Part shown: positions 1 through 7,515 of the stretch, in pieces
Layout of the letters: the number at the start of each line of letters is the position of its first letter
Numbering within the stretch: the stretch's first letter is position 1
Assembly: GCA_019751475.1 (NCBI GenBank)
Contig: JAIENH010000620.1
Span: forward strand, 1-11,009
Source: Cyclobacteriaceae bacterium
GTDB lineage: Bacteria > Bacteroidota > Bacteroidia > Cytophagales > Cyclobacteriaceae
Direction: 5' to 3'
Length of the DNA stretch: 11,009 nt
The notes under the pieces: model-generated
Seen by the model: the letters and a program-made list of their open reading frames with translations, nothing else
Databases searched by the model: none
Told to the model about the DNA's origin: nothing
Translations under genes and position numbers: made by a program

Positions 1-468
1 AAAAAACCAACGGCTTTCAATCAAAAAAATCGAAAACTTAAAAACGGAGATATAAAAATGAGTTTTTCAAAGCTCCCTATTAGCAACACCAAGCAGTCGA
101 ATTCAAATACAGTTAGTAGAACTTTTTCAAATTTTCAGTTAACAATTGGGAAAGAATTTCAAAAAAAATTAGTTAAACATTGGATGTGGTATGGAGGCGG
201 AGATATTGTTGGAACGTATACGAAGAGCACTGGTGATATCCCTATTCAGGAAAATACCTCCTATGGGGCCATATTACGTCCCTTCCTGGGGGTTAGATTT
301 AATATAAATTCTCGGCTTTACATCTCTACTGAAGCCTCTATAAATCTCGTTTACACGACTGCGAAAGGCTCTCAAATACAAAATGGCGTAACAACAGAAA
401 TAAGCGGGGATGGATTCAGTTTTGGAGCATCCGCAGCGACTGGCATCTTTTTCTTTTATCGTTTCTAA
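1..468 (+). CDS. Probable outer-membrane beta-barrel protein, C-terminal part (5' end outside window)
   Basis: The reading frame is open from base 1 to the TAA at 466-468, giving 155 residues. The first ATG is at 58, but the frame continues upstream without a stop, so I read this as the tail of a longer gene cut by the window edge. What is visible fits a beta-barrel: alternating polar and hydrophobic stretches with aromatic residues, such as the strands around YGAILRPFLGVRFNI and LYISTEASINLVY, and a last strand ending in YRF with a C-terminal phenylalanine, a known feature of outer-membrane barrels. No catalytic motif is present. The DNA is strongly AT-rich (12 G/C in bases 121-180). A free-standing gene starting at 58 is possible but less likely, because that protein would have no signal peptide. 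The barrel call is inferred from sequence style only. Confidence 0.6.
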   Translation, partial: KKPTAFNQKNRKLKNGDIKMSFSKLPISNTKQSNSNTVSRTFSNFQLTIGKEFQKKLVKHWMWYGGGDIVGTYTKSTGDIPIQENTSYGAILRPFLGVRFNINSRLYISTEASINLVYTTAKGSQIQNGVTTEISGDGFSFGASAATGIFFFYRF

Positions 469-597
469 ATACTCTTCATTAACTACCTAGGCAATACTTA
501 GAATCAGACAATCGCAATTGATGGTACTGAACGCGCCCCGCATAACATAAAACGAGGATGTGTTTTGAGGAAAGGGTTTCTAAGAGTAAATTTGGAT

Positions 598-912
598 ATG
601 AAAAAGAGTCGCTCCGTTCGTTCCTCCAAAGTAATCGTACAAGAACCCGCTGTTGAATACAAAATTCCTAAGCGAGCCCAACCAAAAAGTATTCGTCATC
701 AATTAATCATTACACCAGACAATGAAAAAGCACTTCTACAGCTAAGCAATTTGCTCAGCAAAATGGAAGGTGTTAATAAAGTAGAAATTACTGATGCTGG
801 CGAACTAGAAGATCGTAACCTTCTACTAAAAATGGAAAGAAACTTAAAGCGAGGGTTTGCTTCACGAGAAAAGGTAATGGCCACAATAGAAAAAATCATC
901 CATCAAAAGTGA
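598..912 (+). CDS. Putative antitoxin of a RelE/ParE-type toxin-antitoxin pair
   Basis: A 104-residue protein that probably binds and neutralises the toxin encoded directly downstream. I chose the ATG at 598; the frame extends up to a TTG at 565, which would add 11 residues. The N-terminal 40 residues are basic and look unstructured (MKKSRSVRSSK, then IPKRAQPKSIR). Next comes a short segment, HQLIITPDNEKALLQLSNLL, resembling the small beta-alpha unit of DUF2683-like proteins that accompany Bacteroidota RelE-type toxins. The C-terminal half is a charged helix (NLLLKMERNLKRGFASREKV). The stop TGA at 910-912 overlaps the toxin GTG at 909-911 in the sequence GTGA, a usual sign of translational coupling. 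I see no clear ribbon-helix-helix or helix-turn-helix motif, so autoregulation is unproven. The antitoxin role rests mainly on position. Confidence 0.72.
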   Translation: MKKSRSVRSSKVIVQEPAVEYKIPKRAQPKSIRHQLIITPDNEKALLQLSNLLSKMEGVNKVEITDAGELEDRNLLLKMERNLKRGFASREKVMATIEKIIHQK

Positions 913-1175
913 ATGTTGTTTTTCTAAAGGCTTTTGAAAAGGAGCTGGCGAAAACGAAAGACAAGAAGTTGGCACTTTCTATTAAAGGATTCATTGAGCT
1001 TATGGAGTCATCAGACTCATTGCAAGGGATTCCGCAGATCAAGAAATTATCCGGTCATAAAACAGCTTATCGCATACGTATGGGCGACTATCGCTTGGGA
1101 TTTTATTTTTCAGCAAATACAATTACGCTAGCGGCCCTTGGACATAGGAAAGAAATCTATAGAAGATTTCCCTAA
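909..1175 (+). CDS. RelE/ParE superfamily toxin (probable mRNA interferase)
   Basis: An 88-residue basic protein of the size and layout of RelE/ParE toxins. Known members either cut mRNA in the ribosome A site (RelE) or poison gyrase (ParE). Visible features are an N-terminal helical pair (residues 8-33), then KKLSG at 45-49, YRIRMGDYRLGFY at 54-66, which is the typical central beta-sheet signature, and the C-terminal HRKEIYRRF at 79-87. The basic residues R55, R57, R62, R80 and K81 and the tyrosine Y84 lie where RelE-like nucleases carry RNA-binding and catalytic residues, which favours an mRNA interferase over ParE. The start is GTG at 909, overlapping the antitoxin stop; the ATG at 913 is in another frame. 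The plsC start lies only 6 bases past the stop. The gene looks intact. The exact target cannot be read from sequence. Confidence 0.88.
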   Translation: MNVVFLKAFEKELAKTKDKKLALSIKGFIELMESSDSLQGIPQIKKLSGHKTAYRIRMGDYRLGFYFSANTITLAALGHRKEIYRRFP

Positions 1176-1181
1176 TCAGCC

Positions 1182-1946
1182 ATGAAGGTTGTTAGAGTCA
1201 TTCACACGGGGTATGGATTAACTGTCTTCGGAGTCTTATTCATCATTTTTTTTCCTATATTACTAATACCGATCATTTCGCCCAAGCGATATCAACTTGT
1301 CGGCATTATCAACCGCTGGTGGGCGCACCTAACCTTCTTCTTCAACTTTCTTTCCGTAAAGGTAGAATGCCAAACCCCACTTGATCCGCGTAAGCAATAT
1401 ATCTTCTGCCCCAATCATTTTTCTTATCTCGACATTCCCACCATGGGCCTCACTCCCATCAACACCATCTTCGTAGGAAAGAACGACATGGAGAATATTC
1501 CGCTCTTCGGTTTCATGTATCGCAAGCTTCACATCACGGTAGACCGCAATAAACTCAAAAGCAAGTACGATACGTTTATCAAATCGCGCCTCGCCCTCGA
1601 CCAGGGCAAAAGCCTGGTGATCTACCCGGAGGGTGGCATCTTCAGCAAAGAGCCTCCTAACATGGTGCGGTTCAAAGACGGGGCCTTCCGGCTGGCTATC
1701 GAAAAACAAATACCCATCGTACCCGTCACCATTCCTAACAATTGGATACTTTTGCCGGACACTGAACTGCTGGTGCGCCCGGGAACGGTGAAAGTAATTT
1801 TTCACACACCCATCGAAACTAAGGGCATGGACATGAGCGAAGTGGATGCTCTCAAACACCAAGTATTTCAGATTATTGATACGCAGCTAAAAAATGAAAA
1901 TCGACAGGCCCCTGCTGGACAAGATAGCGCACCTCGCGCGTCTTGA
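1182..1946 (+). CDS. plsC: 1-acyl-sn-glycerol-3-phosphate acyltransferase (PlsC family)
   Basis: This enzyme transfers an acyl chain to lysophosphatidic acid to make phosphatidic acid, the second acylation of phospholipid synthesis at the inner membrane. The 254-residue length is normal for the family. A hydrophobic membrane segment lies at about residues 10-32, with a second hydrophobic patch near 50-60. The catalytic NHxxxxD motif is present as NHFSYLD at 78-84 (H79, D84). The substrate-binding motif is YPEGG at 148-152, a variant of the usual FPEGTR seen in part of the family, followed by RFKDGAF. The PIVPV strand comes shortly after. The start ATG at 1182 gives the expected N-terminus just before the membrane segment. 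The last 17 or so residues (rich in Q, A, P and S) are encoded by DNA that also encodes the start of gatC, and look like a non-conserved tail. A related lysolipid substrate cannot be excluded. Confidence 0.95.
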   Translation: MKVVRVIHTGYGLTVFGVLFIIFFPILLIPIISPKRYQLVGIINRWWAHLTFFFNFLSVKVECQTPLDPRKQYIFCPNHFSYLDIPTMGLTPINTIFVGKNDMENIPLFGFMYRKLHITVDRNKLKSKYDTFIKSRLALDQGKSLVIYPEGGIFSKEPPNMVRFKDGAFRLAIEKQIPIVPVTIPNNWILLPDTELLVRPGTVKVIFHTPIETKGMDMSEVDALKHQVFQIIDTQLKNENRQAPAGQDSAPRAS

Positions 1947-2181
1947 GTTTGACGAGAAAGACGCAGAAAAAATGATGCAGGACATGTCCTCCATTCTCAC
2001 GTGGGTAGAAAAGTTAAAAGAGGTAGATACGGATGGCGTAGAGCCGCTCACCACCATGAGCCACGAGATCAACGCCCTGCGTGAAGACACGGTGGCGTCT
2101 CCCCTTCCTACGAATGAAGTTCTTAAAAACGCACCCAAGAAAGATGCTCATTACTTTCGTGTGCCCAAAGTATTAGACTGA
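1894..2181 (+). CDS. gatC: Asp-tRNA(Asn)/Glu-tRNA(Gln) amidotransferase subunit C
   Basis: A 95-residue protein matching GatC along its length. GatC is the small subunit of GatCAB, which converts misacylated Glu-tRNA(Gln) or Asp-tRNA(Asn) to the correct amidated form; it wraps around and stabilises GatA. Diagnostic parts are the N-terminal IAHLARLEF (residues 11-19), the helix with MMQDMSSILTWVEKL (27-41), the VDTDGVEPLTTM stretch (44-55), LREDTV (62-67) and the ending YFRVPKVL typical of the family. The ATG at 1894 gives the standard N-terminus, so the 53-base overlap with plsC appears real. No gatA or gatB is in the window, which is common because gatC is often separated from its partners. 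The next gene starts 27 bases downstream. Confidence 0.95.
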   Translation: MKIDRPLLDKIAHLARLEFDEKDAEKMMQDMSSILTWVEKLKEVDTDGVEPLTTMSHEINALREDTVASPLPTNEVLKNAPKKDAHYFRVPKVLD

Positions 2182-2208
2182 CGCGGTCGCATCACTTCAC
2201 ACCTGGTT

Positions 2209-5205
2209 ATGGATTCTTTTGCTTTCTGGAAAAACTGGTCTTCCGTTTACAAGAAATTATTTTGGATTGTAGCCGGTGTCTTTGTTCTCTCGCTCGCTGT
2301 TTTACTTTATTCCTTTCTACGTCACCCGGCCCCGGTCTTTACCTGGCAACAGTTCCAGGAATTGAAACAACAACCGCTGCCAATCTTTTCGTTTGATGTC
2401 GGGGGTTTCGATCTTACCACATTTACAGACAATTATGTTTTGTTCGAACGATGGCAGAGCAATCTCATCGCACCGAATATAGCTGCCTTGGATGTGTACC
2501 TGGTTTTTATTGCGATAGCATGGATAGTTCTTTTTTCCTGTATCACCGTGCTATCCCGGTTTTGGTTTTTCATTGCAGCAGGCATTGCCGTGTTCGCCTT
2601 GTCGAGTTTTCAGTTTGAAGCGTTGCAGATCGGTGGATTGGAAAACAAAATTCCCACGGTAGCCATTGTGATGATGCTGTTGGGTTTGTCGTTGTACTTT
2701 CAATATTTTCATCAAACGGCTTCGTTCCTTTTTAGGGTTATGGTGTTTACCATCGCGTTTGCCCTCCTCGCGCTCACGCTTGTCTACTTTTCTCAAGCTA
2801 CACATCCGCTGCGCTACCTGGCGGTGAACACACTTCCCGCCTCAATAGCTCTTGTGATTGTATTTATTGCAATGGTAGCACATGAAACTATAGCAGCCTT
2901 CGTGTGGCTGGTGGGTCAGAGCCAACGAAACTCAGGTAGCCTTCGCCACTTCTTGATCATCTCCGCCATTTACTTACTCAATGTGTGGCTCGCGTACTGG
3001 AACAAAATCGGCTGGACGGATTGGGATTTTACACTTCCTCCGATTTTATTACTAATTATATCGGCCATGCTCGGTGTGTGGGGCATACGCCAACGAAGAC
3101 CGCAGTATCAACACCTGGTGCCCGATGGGCCCTTGGCAGTTTATTTCATTATCTCACTCGCCACCATTGCCTTTGCTGCCTTCGGGTATTTTTTTGCTTC
3201 CGCGAATGATGTAGCCCTGCTTTCACTGAATGATCTGATCATCTATACGCACATCGGCTATGGCATGATGTTTCTGGTGTACGTGGTTTCCAACTATTTA
3301 GGAATGCTTGCCAAAGATCTCCCGGTCTATAAAATATTGTACAAGCCGACCGCCATGCCCTACTTTTCGTTTCGGCTGGCGGGATTGATCTTCACACTTG
3401 CCTTTGTTTTTTACAATAGCTGGATGGCTCCTGTAAATCATTTTGTTTCAACGTATTACACCGCACTTGGCGATCACTTTGCAGCGGAAGAAAATGCTAC
3501 GCTCGCTCTTGGTTACTACAAACGAGCACACATTTATAGTTCTTACAATCAACATGCAGTCACCGCGCTGGCGCAACTGGAGGCTGCACGCAATAAAAAG
3601 GAAAAAGAGCGCGACTACCTGGCCGATGCCAACCAATTCAAACCAACGGAGTTTACACTTGTGAACTCGTCCACGTGGCTTCACCAGGAAGGCAAATCGC
3701 TGGAAGAGGCACTCATCTTGCAAGAAGCCATGCGACTCCTTCCAACCAGTGGCATCATCTCAAACAATCTTGGTCTTACTTACGCACGACTCGGATTGAC
3801 AGACTCCGCCTATCAATATTTTTCACAGGCCCAAAAAGCCGCCATCACCCGAGCATCTGGCAGCATGAATGTGCTGGGCCTGATGGCCGATCAAAATCTT
3901 CCTATAGATCCAGACTCAGTCTTTCAGTTGCTGTCATCAGGTGAGCCGCGCGTGATGAGCAATGCGCTGGCCATCGCCAATCGCCAGGGCAAGGTCACAG
4001 AGATGACCGTGACATTACCACCAGACTCACTTCTCAATTTGTTTTCTGCTTCCATGATTGGCAACTATCTAACCAATCACCACACGGAAGTAGACACGTC
4101 ATTTCTATCTGCTTGCATTGCCGTGGCTGCAAAAGAAAAGAACAGCGGCTTTCGCGAAATGATTTGGGCACCAGCTGCGCATGCCTGCTATGCGCATGGC
4201 CAGGTGAACAGGGCCTTTCAATTGCTACAGCAGATCATCTTTGCTGGCAGCAATACTGGAAAGCATGCCACCACACTGGCACTATGGTCACTTCACCAGG
4301 GCAAGCCAGATGTTGCCGCATCATACTTGAGCTTTGCGTTGGAACAAAAATCTTCCGAAGCAGCACTAGCAAATGCGGTAACCTTAGCGGAAACCGGCAA
4401 CATCAATTCCGCCATCGTAGCCTGGGACACGCTGGGCAAACGAAATGACACGCTTACGCGAAATATGGCCGAAAGCATGAAGCGCGTGTTGGCCGCACAA
4501 GAATCATGGTTAGTGGATTTCACCGAAAAAGAAAAGTATCAATACCTGCGCTACCGCGTGGCAACGGAAGATTCTATCGTATTCAATCGTGTATTGAGCA
4601 AATTGCAAAATGAAGATCTGAAAGCCCGTGCCATCCTCGATCGTTCAAAAAAATATTTTGAATTAGATAAAATCAAACTGGCAGCCATTGTTTTTAAAAA
4701 ACTTCAAGGCTTACATCTTACGGATACGCGCCTGTTTGCCGATATAAAATACTTTGAGCTGCGCCTGCTGGCCGCGCAGGGTGAACATCAACAAGTGCAG
4801 GAGCAAATCCAAAAAGGAATTTTGTTTGGTCCTTACCGGGAAACGGAGTTCGCTTACTATGAGGCCCTTCGTCTTCAGGTGAAAAACGATACCACCAACA
4901 TGGCAAACACGCTGGATTGGCTTGCACAAAACAATCCCTACTTTGACGAGGGCATCGTGCTGGCAGCTACATTCTTTAAAACACACGGCCGTGACAAACG
5001 AAAATCATACCGGATACTTTCTGAAGCGCTCCAGGTAAATCCCAATTCAATTAAAATTCTGAAAGCCTATATACCAGAGGCCCTCGCCAATGGCTATGAT
5101 GATTACGCAGCCAGTGCATTGGCTACATTGAAAGGCCTCATGGCATCGGTCGATTTTATCCGCTTTGCGAAAGAAAAACAATTGGAAGCCTTGCTTCCTG
5201 AATGA
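2209..5205 (+). CDS. Large multi-pass membrane protein with C-terminal TPR-like region, function unknown
   Basis: A 998-residue protein I cannot assign to a named family. The N-terminal 405 residues hold about 11 hydrophobic segments, at roughly 17-37, 96-115, 118-136, 148-167, 173-194, 211-235, 248-263, 276-293, 310-330, 343-365 and 388-405. A loop of about 58 residues between the first two (38-95) contains FTWQQFQELKQ and the FDVGGFDLTTF region. From about residue 415 to the end the protein is a soluble helical repeat. TPR-like units are clear at about 415-440 (LGDHFAAEENATLALGYYKR) and 519-545 (NNLGLTYARLG), with further alpha-hairpins to 998 (e.g. SEALQVNPNSIKILKAY). No catalytic motif was seen. 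With Lys15-Lys16 inside and 11 spans, the TPR tail would lie in the periplasm, but the span count is an estimate. It may be a scaffold in envelope biogenesis; that is a guess. The ATG at 2209 directly precedes the first membrane helix. Confidence 0.9.
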   Translation: MDSFAFWKNWSSVYKKLFWIVAGVFVLSLAVLLYSFLRHPAPVFTWQQFQELKQQPLPIFSFDVGGFDLTTFTDNYVLFERWQSNLIAPNIAALDVYLVFIAIAWIVLFSCITVLSRFWFFIAAGIAVFALSSFQFEALQIGGLENKIPTVAIVMMLLGLSLYFQYFHQTASFLFRVMVFTIAFALLALTLVYFSQATHPLRYLAVNTLPASIALVIVFIAMVAHETIAAFVWLVGQSQRNSGSLRHFLIISAIYLLNVWLAYWNKIGWTDWDFTLPPILLLIISAMLGVWGIRQRRPQYQHLVPDGPLAVYFIISLATIAFAAFGYFFASANDVALLSLNDLIIYTHIGYGMMFLVYVVSNYLGMLAKDLPVYKILYKPTAMPYFSFRLAGLIFTLAFVFYNSWMAPVNHFVSTYYTALGDHFAAEENATLALGYYKRAHIYSSYNQHAVTALAQLEAARNKKEKERDYLADANQFKPTEFTLVNSSTWLHQEGKSLEEALILQEAMRLLPTSGIISNNLGLTYARLGLTDSAYQYFSQAQKAAITRASGSMNVLGLMADQNLPIDPDSVFQLLSSGEPRVMSNALAIANRQGKVTEMTVTLPPDSLLNLFSASMIGNYLTNHHTEVDTSFLSACIAVAAKEKNSGFREMIWAPAAHACYAHGQVNRAFQLLQQIIFAGSNTGKHATTLALWSLHQGKPDVAASYLSFALEQKSSEAALANAVTLAETGNINSAIVAWDTLGKRNDTLTRNMAESMKRVLAAQESWLVDFTEKEKYQYLRYRVATEDSIVFNRVLSKLQNEDLKARAILDRSKKYFELDKIKLAAIVFKKLQGLHLTDTRLFADIKYFELRLLAAQGEHQQVQEQIQKGILFGPYRETEFAYYEALRLQVKNDTTNMANTLDWLAQNNPYFDEGIVLAATFFKTHGRDKRKSYRILSEALQVNPNSIKILKAYIPEALANGYDDYAASALATLKGLMASVDFIRFAKEKQLEALLPE

Positions 5206-5247
5206 TTGCATTCTTTTACCTTTGAGTTTACCCTATATCCCGACATT

Positions 5248-6336
5248 ATGGACGTAAAAAAGATTCCGCTGAACGATCTTCATGAAAAACTAGGTGGCAA
5301 AATGGTGCCCTTCGCAGGCTTTAACATGCCCGTGCGCTATTCATCGGATATTGAAGAGCACATGACCGTTCGTAAAGGAGTGGGTGTATTCGATGTATCG
5401 CACATGGGCGAGTTCACCATCAAAGGTCCGCAAGCGCTTGATCTTATTCAGCGTGTCACCAGCAATGATGCAAGCAAACTCATAGACGGGCAAGCGCAAT
5501 ACACCTGCCTGCCAAATAAGACGGGTGGCATCGTTGATGATTTGATAGTATACAAGATTAAAGACAATGACTACATGCTTGTGGTGAATGCATCCAACAT
5601 TGAAAAAGATTGGGATTGGATTGCCTCATTCAACACAAAAGGCGCAGAGATGAAAAATATCTCGGACACCACTTGTCTCTTTGCCGTGCAGGGTCCTAAG
5701 GCAACAGGCGTTCTTCAGTCGCTTACGCAAATAGACCTTTCAAAAATTCAATACTATCATTTTGCCATCGGAGAGTTTGCAGGCGTTCAGAATGTCTGTA
5801 TCAGTAACACTGGCTATACTGGTGCAGGTGGTTTTGAAATCTATTGCCCGGCTGCTCAAGCCGAACATGTGTGGAACGCAATCTTTGCAGCCGGAAAAAA
5901 TGATAACATCAAACCCATTGGCCTGGGTGCCCGCGACACGCTTCGTCTGGAGATGGGTTTCTGCTTGTATGGCAATGATATTGATGACAGCACCTCACCG
6001 CTAGAAGCCGGACTAGGCTGGGTCACTAAATTCACAAAAGAGTTTACCAATTCAGCCAATATTAAAAAGCAGAAAGAAGAGGGTGTAAAAAGAAAGTTGG
6101 TTGGCTTTAAAATGATCGACAAAGGAATTCCCCGCCACGACTATGTTATCAAAGATGCCAGTGGTCAGGCTATCGGCAAAGTGACCTCCGGCACCATGTC
6201 GCCTATGCTTGGCATCGGCATTGGGCTTGGATATGTAACTACAGAGTATTCAAAAATTGATACAGAGATTTACATCGATGTGAGAGGAAAGTTGCTCAAA
6301 GCTGTTGTGAGCAAAACTCCATTCATTAATAAATAG
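5248..6336 (+). CDS. gcvT: Glycine cleavage system T protein (aminomethyltransferase)
   Basis: GcvT takes the aminomethyl group from the lipoyl arm of GcvH and transfers it to tetrahydrofolate, giving 5,10-methylene-THF and ammonia. The 362-residue length is typical. Visible family signatures are [12 protein letters not shown] near the start, [19 protein letters not shown] at 93-102 carrying the Asp pair 97-98 that includes the catalytic aspartate region, [10 protein letters not shown] at 188-197 (folate-binding Glu region; many homologues have TGE in place of TGA), GARDTLRLE at 227-235, and the C-terminal [10 protein letters not shown] followed by the closing domain. I chose the ATG at 5248 because [12 protein letters not shown] matches the usual beginning. 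The frame stays open to a TTG at 5206 right after the preceding stop, but those 14 residues are not family-like. GcvH, GcvP and Lpd are not in the window. Confidence 0.97.
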   Translation: MDVKKIPLNDLHEKLGGKMVPFAGFNMPVRYSSDIEEHMTVRKGVGVFDVSHMGEFTIKGPQALDLIQRVTSNDASKLIDGQAQYTCLPNKTGGIVDDLIVYKIKDNDYMLVVNASNIEKDWDWIASFNTKGAEMKNISDTTCLFAVQGPKATGVLQSLTQIDLSKIQYYHFAIGEFAGVQNVCISNTGYTGAGGFEIYCPAAQAEHVWNAIFAAGKNDNIKPIGLGARDTLRLEMGFCLYGNDIDDSTSPLEAGLGWVTKFTKEFTNSANIKKQKEEGVKRKLVGFKMIDKGIPRHDYVIKDASGQAIGKVTSGTMSPMLGIGIGLGYVTTEYSKIDTEIYIDVRGKLLKAVVSKTPFINK

Positions 6337-6376
6337 CACTTCATTTGAAGATCAGTCAACAGCAACCTGTCACACT

Positions 6377-7078
6377 ATGAAAACCATCGATGTTTGTCTT
6401 AGTCCCGAACTGATGCACTTGTACGATGTGCGCGACCGGACGGTGGTTGTGGTAGACATTTTGAGGGCCACTTCATGCATGGTCACGGCTTTCGCTCACG
6501 GTGTGGCCTCTATCACCCCGTTTGCTAACCTGGAGGCATGCAGGGCCATGAAAGCCAAAGGTTACATCACCTCCGGAGAGCGTGATGGAAAAAAAGTAGA
6601 AGGTTTTGACAAGGGCAACTCCCCGTTCGAATACATGGGCGACCAGGTGCGCGACAAAAAAATTGCTTTCACCACCACCAACGGAACACAGGCCATCGAG
6701 AAAGCAAAAGGCGCACGCGAAATTATTATTGGCTCGTTTCTAAATCTTACCTCCGTGGCACGCTACCTCCTGCTCAACGAGCACAATACACTTGTGGTGT
6801 GTGCCGGCTGGAAAGGAAAAGTAAATCTCGAAGACACACTCTTTGCAGGCGCGCTGGTAGAAAAACTGAAAGATTACATTGGTCCTGATTGTGATGCGCC
6901 CCTGGCCGCTCAATACCTGTACAACCTGGCCAAAGGAGATATGGTGAAATTCCTGAGCAATTCATCCCACTTCAACCGCCTGGCTAAGTTGGGCATTGAA
7001 AAGGACATTGCTTATTGCGTAACTCCTGATCAATTCCACGTTCTCCCGAGATTGAAAGGCGAAGCGTTAGTTATTTGA
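6377..7078 (+). CDS. comB: 2-phosphosulfolactate phosphatase family protein (ComB-like)
   Basis: A 233-residue protein with the full ComB layout. ComB is a Mg-dependent phosphatase that hydrolyses 2-phosphosulfolactate to sulfolactate in archaeal coenzyme M synthesis; bacterial homologues are widespread. Conserved stretches seen are VVDILRATS at residues 25-33 (D27, R30), SGERDG at 66-71 followed by the FDKGNSP segment, TTTNGTQA at 99-106, and CAGWKG with LEDT at 151-154 followed by the FAGAL helix. All are intact, so the enzyme should be active. The start ATG at 6377 lies 40 bases after gcvT and gives a family-like N-terminus. No other coenzyme M or sulfonate gene is present nearby, so the physiological role here is open. 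Sulfolactate or sulfonolipid metabolism is a reasonable inference in Cytophagia but is not shown. The gene ends 56 bases from a convergent gene; no clear terminator hairpin was seen between them. Confidence 0.93.
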   Translation: MKTIDVCLSPELMHLYDVRDRTVVVVDILRATSCMVTAFAHGVASITPFANLEACRAMKAKGYITSGERDGKKVEGFDKGNSPFEYMGDQVRDKKIAFTTTNGTQAIEKAKGAREIIIGSFLNLTSVARYLLLNEHNTLVVCAGWKGKVNLEDTLFAGALVEKLKDYIGPDCDAPLAAQYLYNLAKGDMVKFLSNSSHFNRLAKLGIEKDIAYCVTPDQFHVLPRLKGEALVI

Positions 7079-7134
7079 TTTGAAAATTTAACGGAGGAAG
7101 CATGAATGGACTCCTTCTGAATTTGAAACGGTAG

Positions 7135-7515
7135 CTACTTACTTCGACTCCCTGAAAACGTGCCGGTAGCCATACTGCCGAGTTTTACTGAGCCCTTCAT
7201 GGTATCGCGGTTTACGGTGCCATCGTACTCTACGAGGTTGCCGCTTACAGTAAATTGTAAATGAATGGCTTTGGCTTTGACCTTGCCCGTCACGGGCGCT
7301 TCGCCCAGTTGCCCCTTATACGTGCCCGTAAACGTAGTATCCGAAGCATGTTTCAATTCAAAAACGGGTGTGCCGCTTCCCACGGAAGTCTCTACGTTCA
7401 TCTTCCAGGTGCCGTTGACATCCGCATGCTTTTGCGCGAAAACTGGGGGTGAGAAAACCGAAAGAAGGATCACTGAAAATAGGAATCGAACCTGATTTGA
7501 AATTGAGCCGATCAT
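7135..7515 (-). CDS. Small secreted protein of an unnamed beta-rich family
   Basis: A 126-residue protein, read from the ATG complementary to 7513-7515. That start gives a good Sec signal peptide: a short N-region with R10, the hydrophobic core FLFSVILLSVF (11-21), and a likely cleavage after VFAQ (25-28). The mature part of about 98 residues begins with a V-x-G-x-W motif (DVNGTWKMNVET) and continues with short Gly-rich beta strands, TFTGTYKGQLGEAPVTGKVK, then DGTVNRDTMKGSVKLG and the end GTFSGSRSK. This repeated strand-turn pattern of G-T-Y/F-x-G resembles a lipocalin-like small barrel found as hypothetical proteins in Bacteroidota and other environmental bacteria. No function is known to me. 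The frame stays open upstream to 7851 but that extension runs into the efflux gene on the other strand and would bury the signal peptide. The gene diverges from the efflux operon and may be co-regulated with it; this is conjecture. Confidence 0.78.
   Translation of the reverse strand: MIGSISNQVRFLFSVILLSVFSPPVFAQKHADVNGTWKMNVETSVGSGTPVFELKHASDTTFTGTYKGQLGEAPVTGKVKAKAIHLQFTVSGNLVEYDGTVNRDTMKGSVKLGSMATGTFSGSRSK

Noticed and set aside
1329..1862. Open frame of 177 codons on the - strand inside plsC
   Set aside because: It lies wholly antisense to a gene with clear catalytic motifs, and its translation has no domain-like pattern; it is a shadow of plsC codon usage.
5206..5247. TTG start adding 14 residues to GcvT
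   Set aside because: The added residues do not resemble the family N-terminus, while the ATG at 5248 gives it exactly.
6337..6376. Small palindrome CTTCATTTGAAG after gcvT
   Set aside because: The stem is only 4 bp with a 4-base loop and no following T run, so it is not a credible terminator.
7079..7134. Possible bidirectional terminator between comB and the convergent gene
   Set aside because: Only a 4-bp pairing (GGAG with CTCC) around a long loop was found, without a T run; too weak to call.
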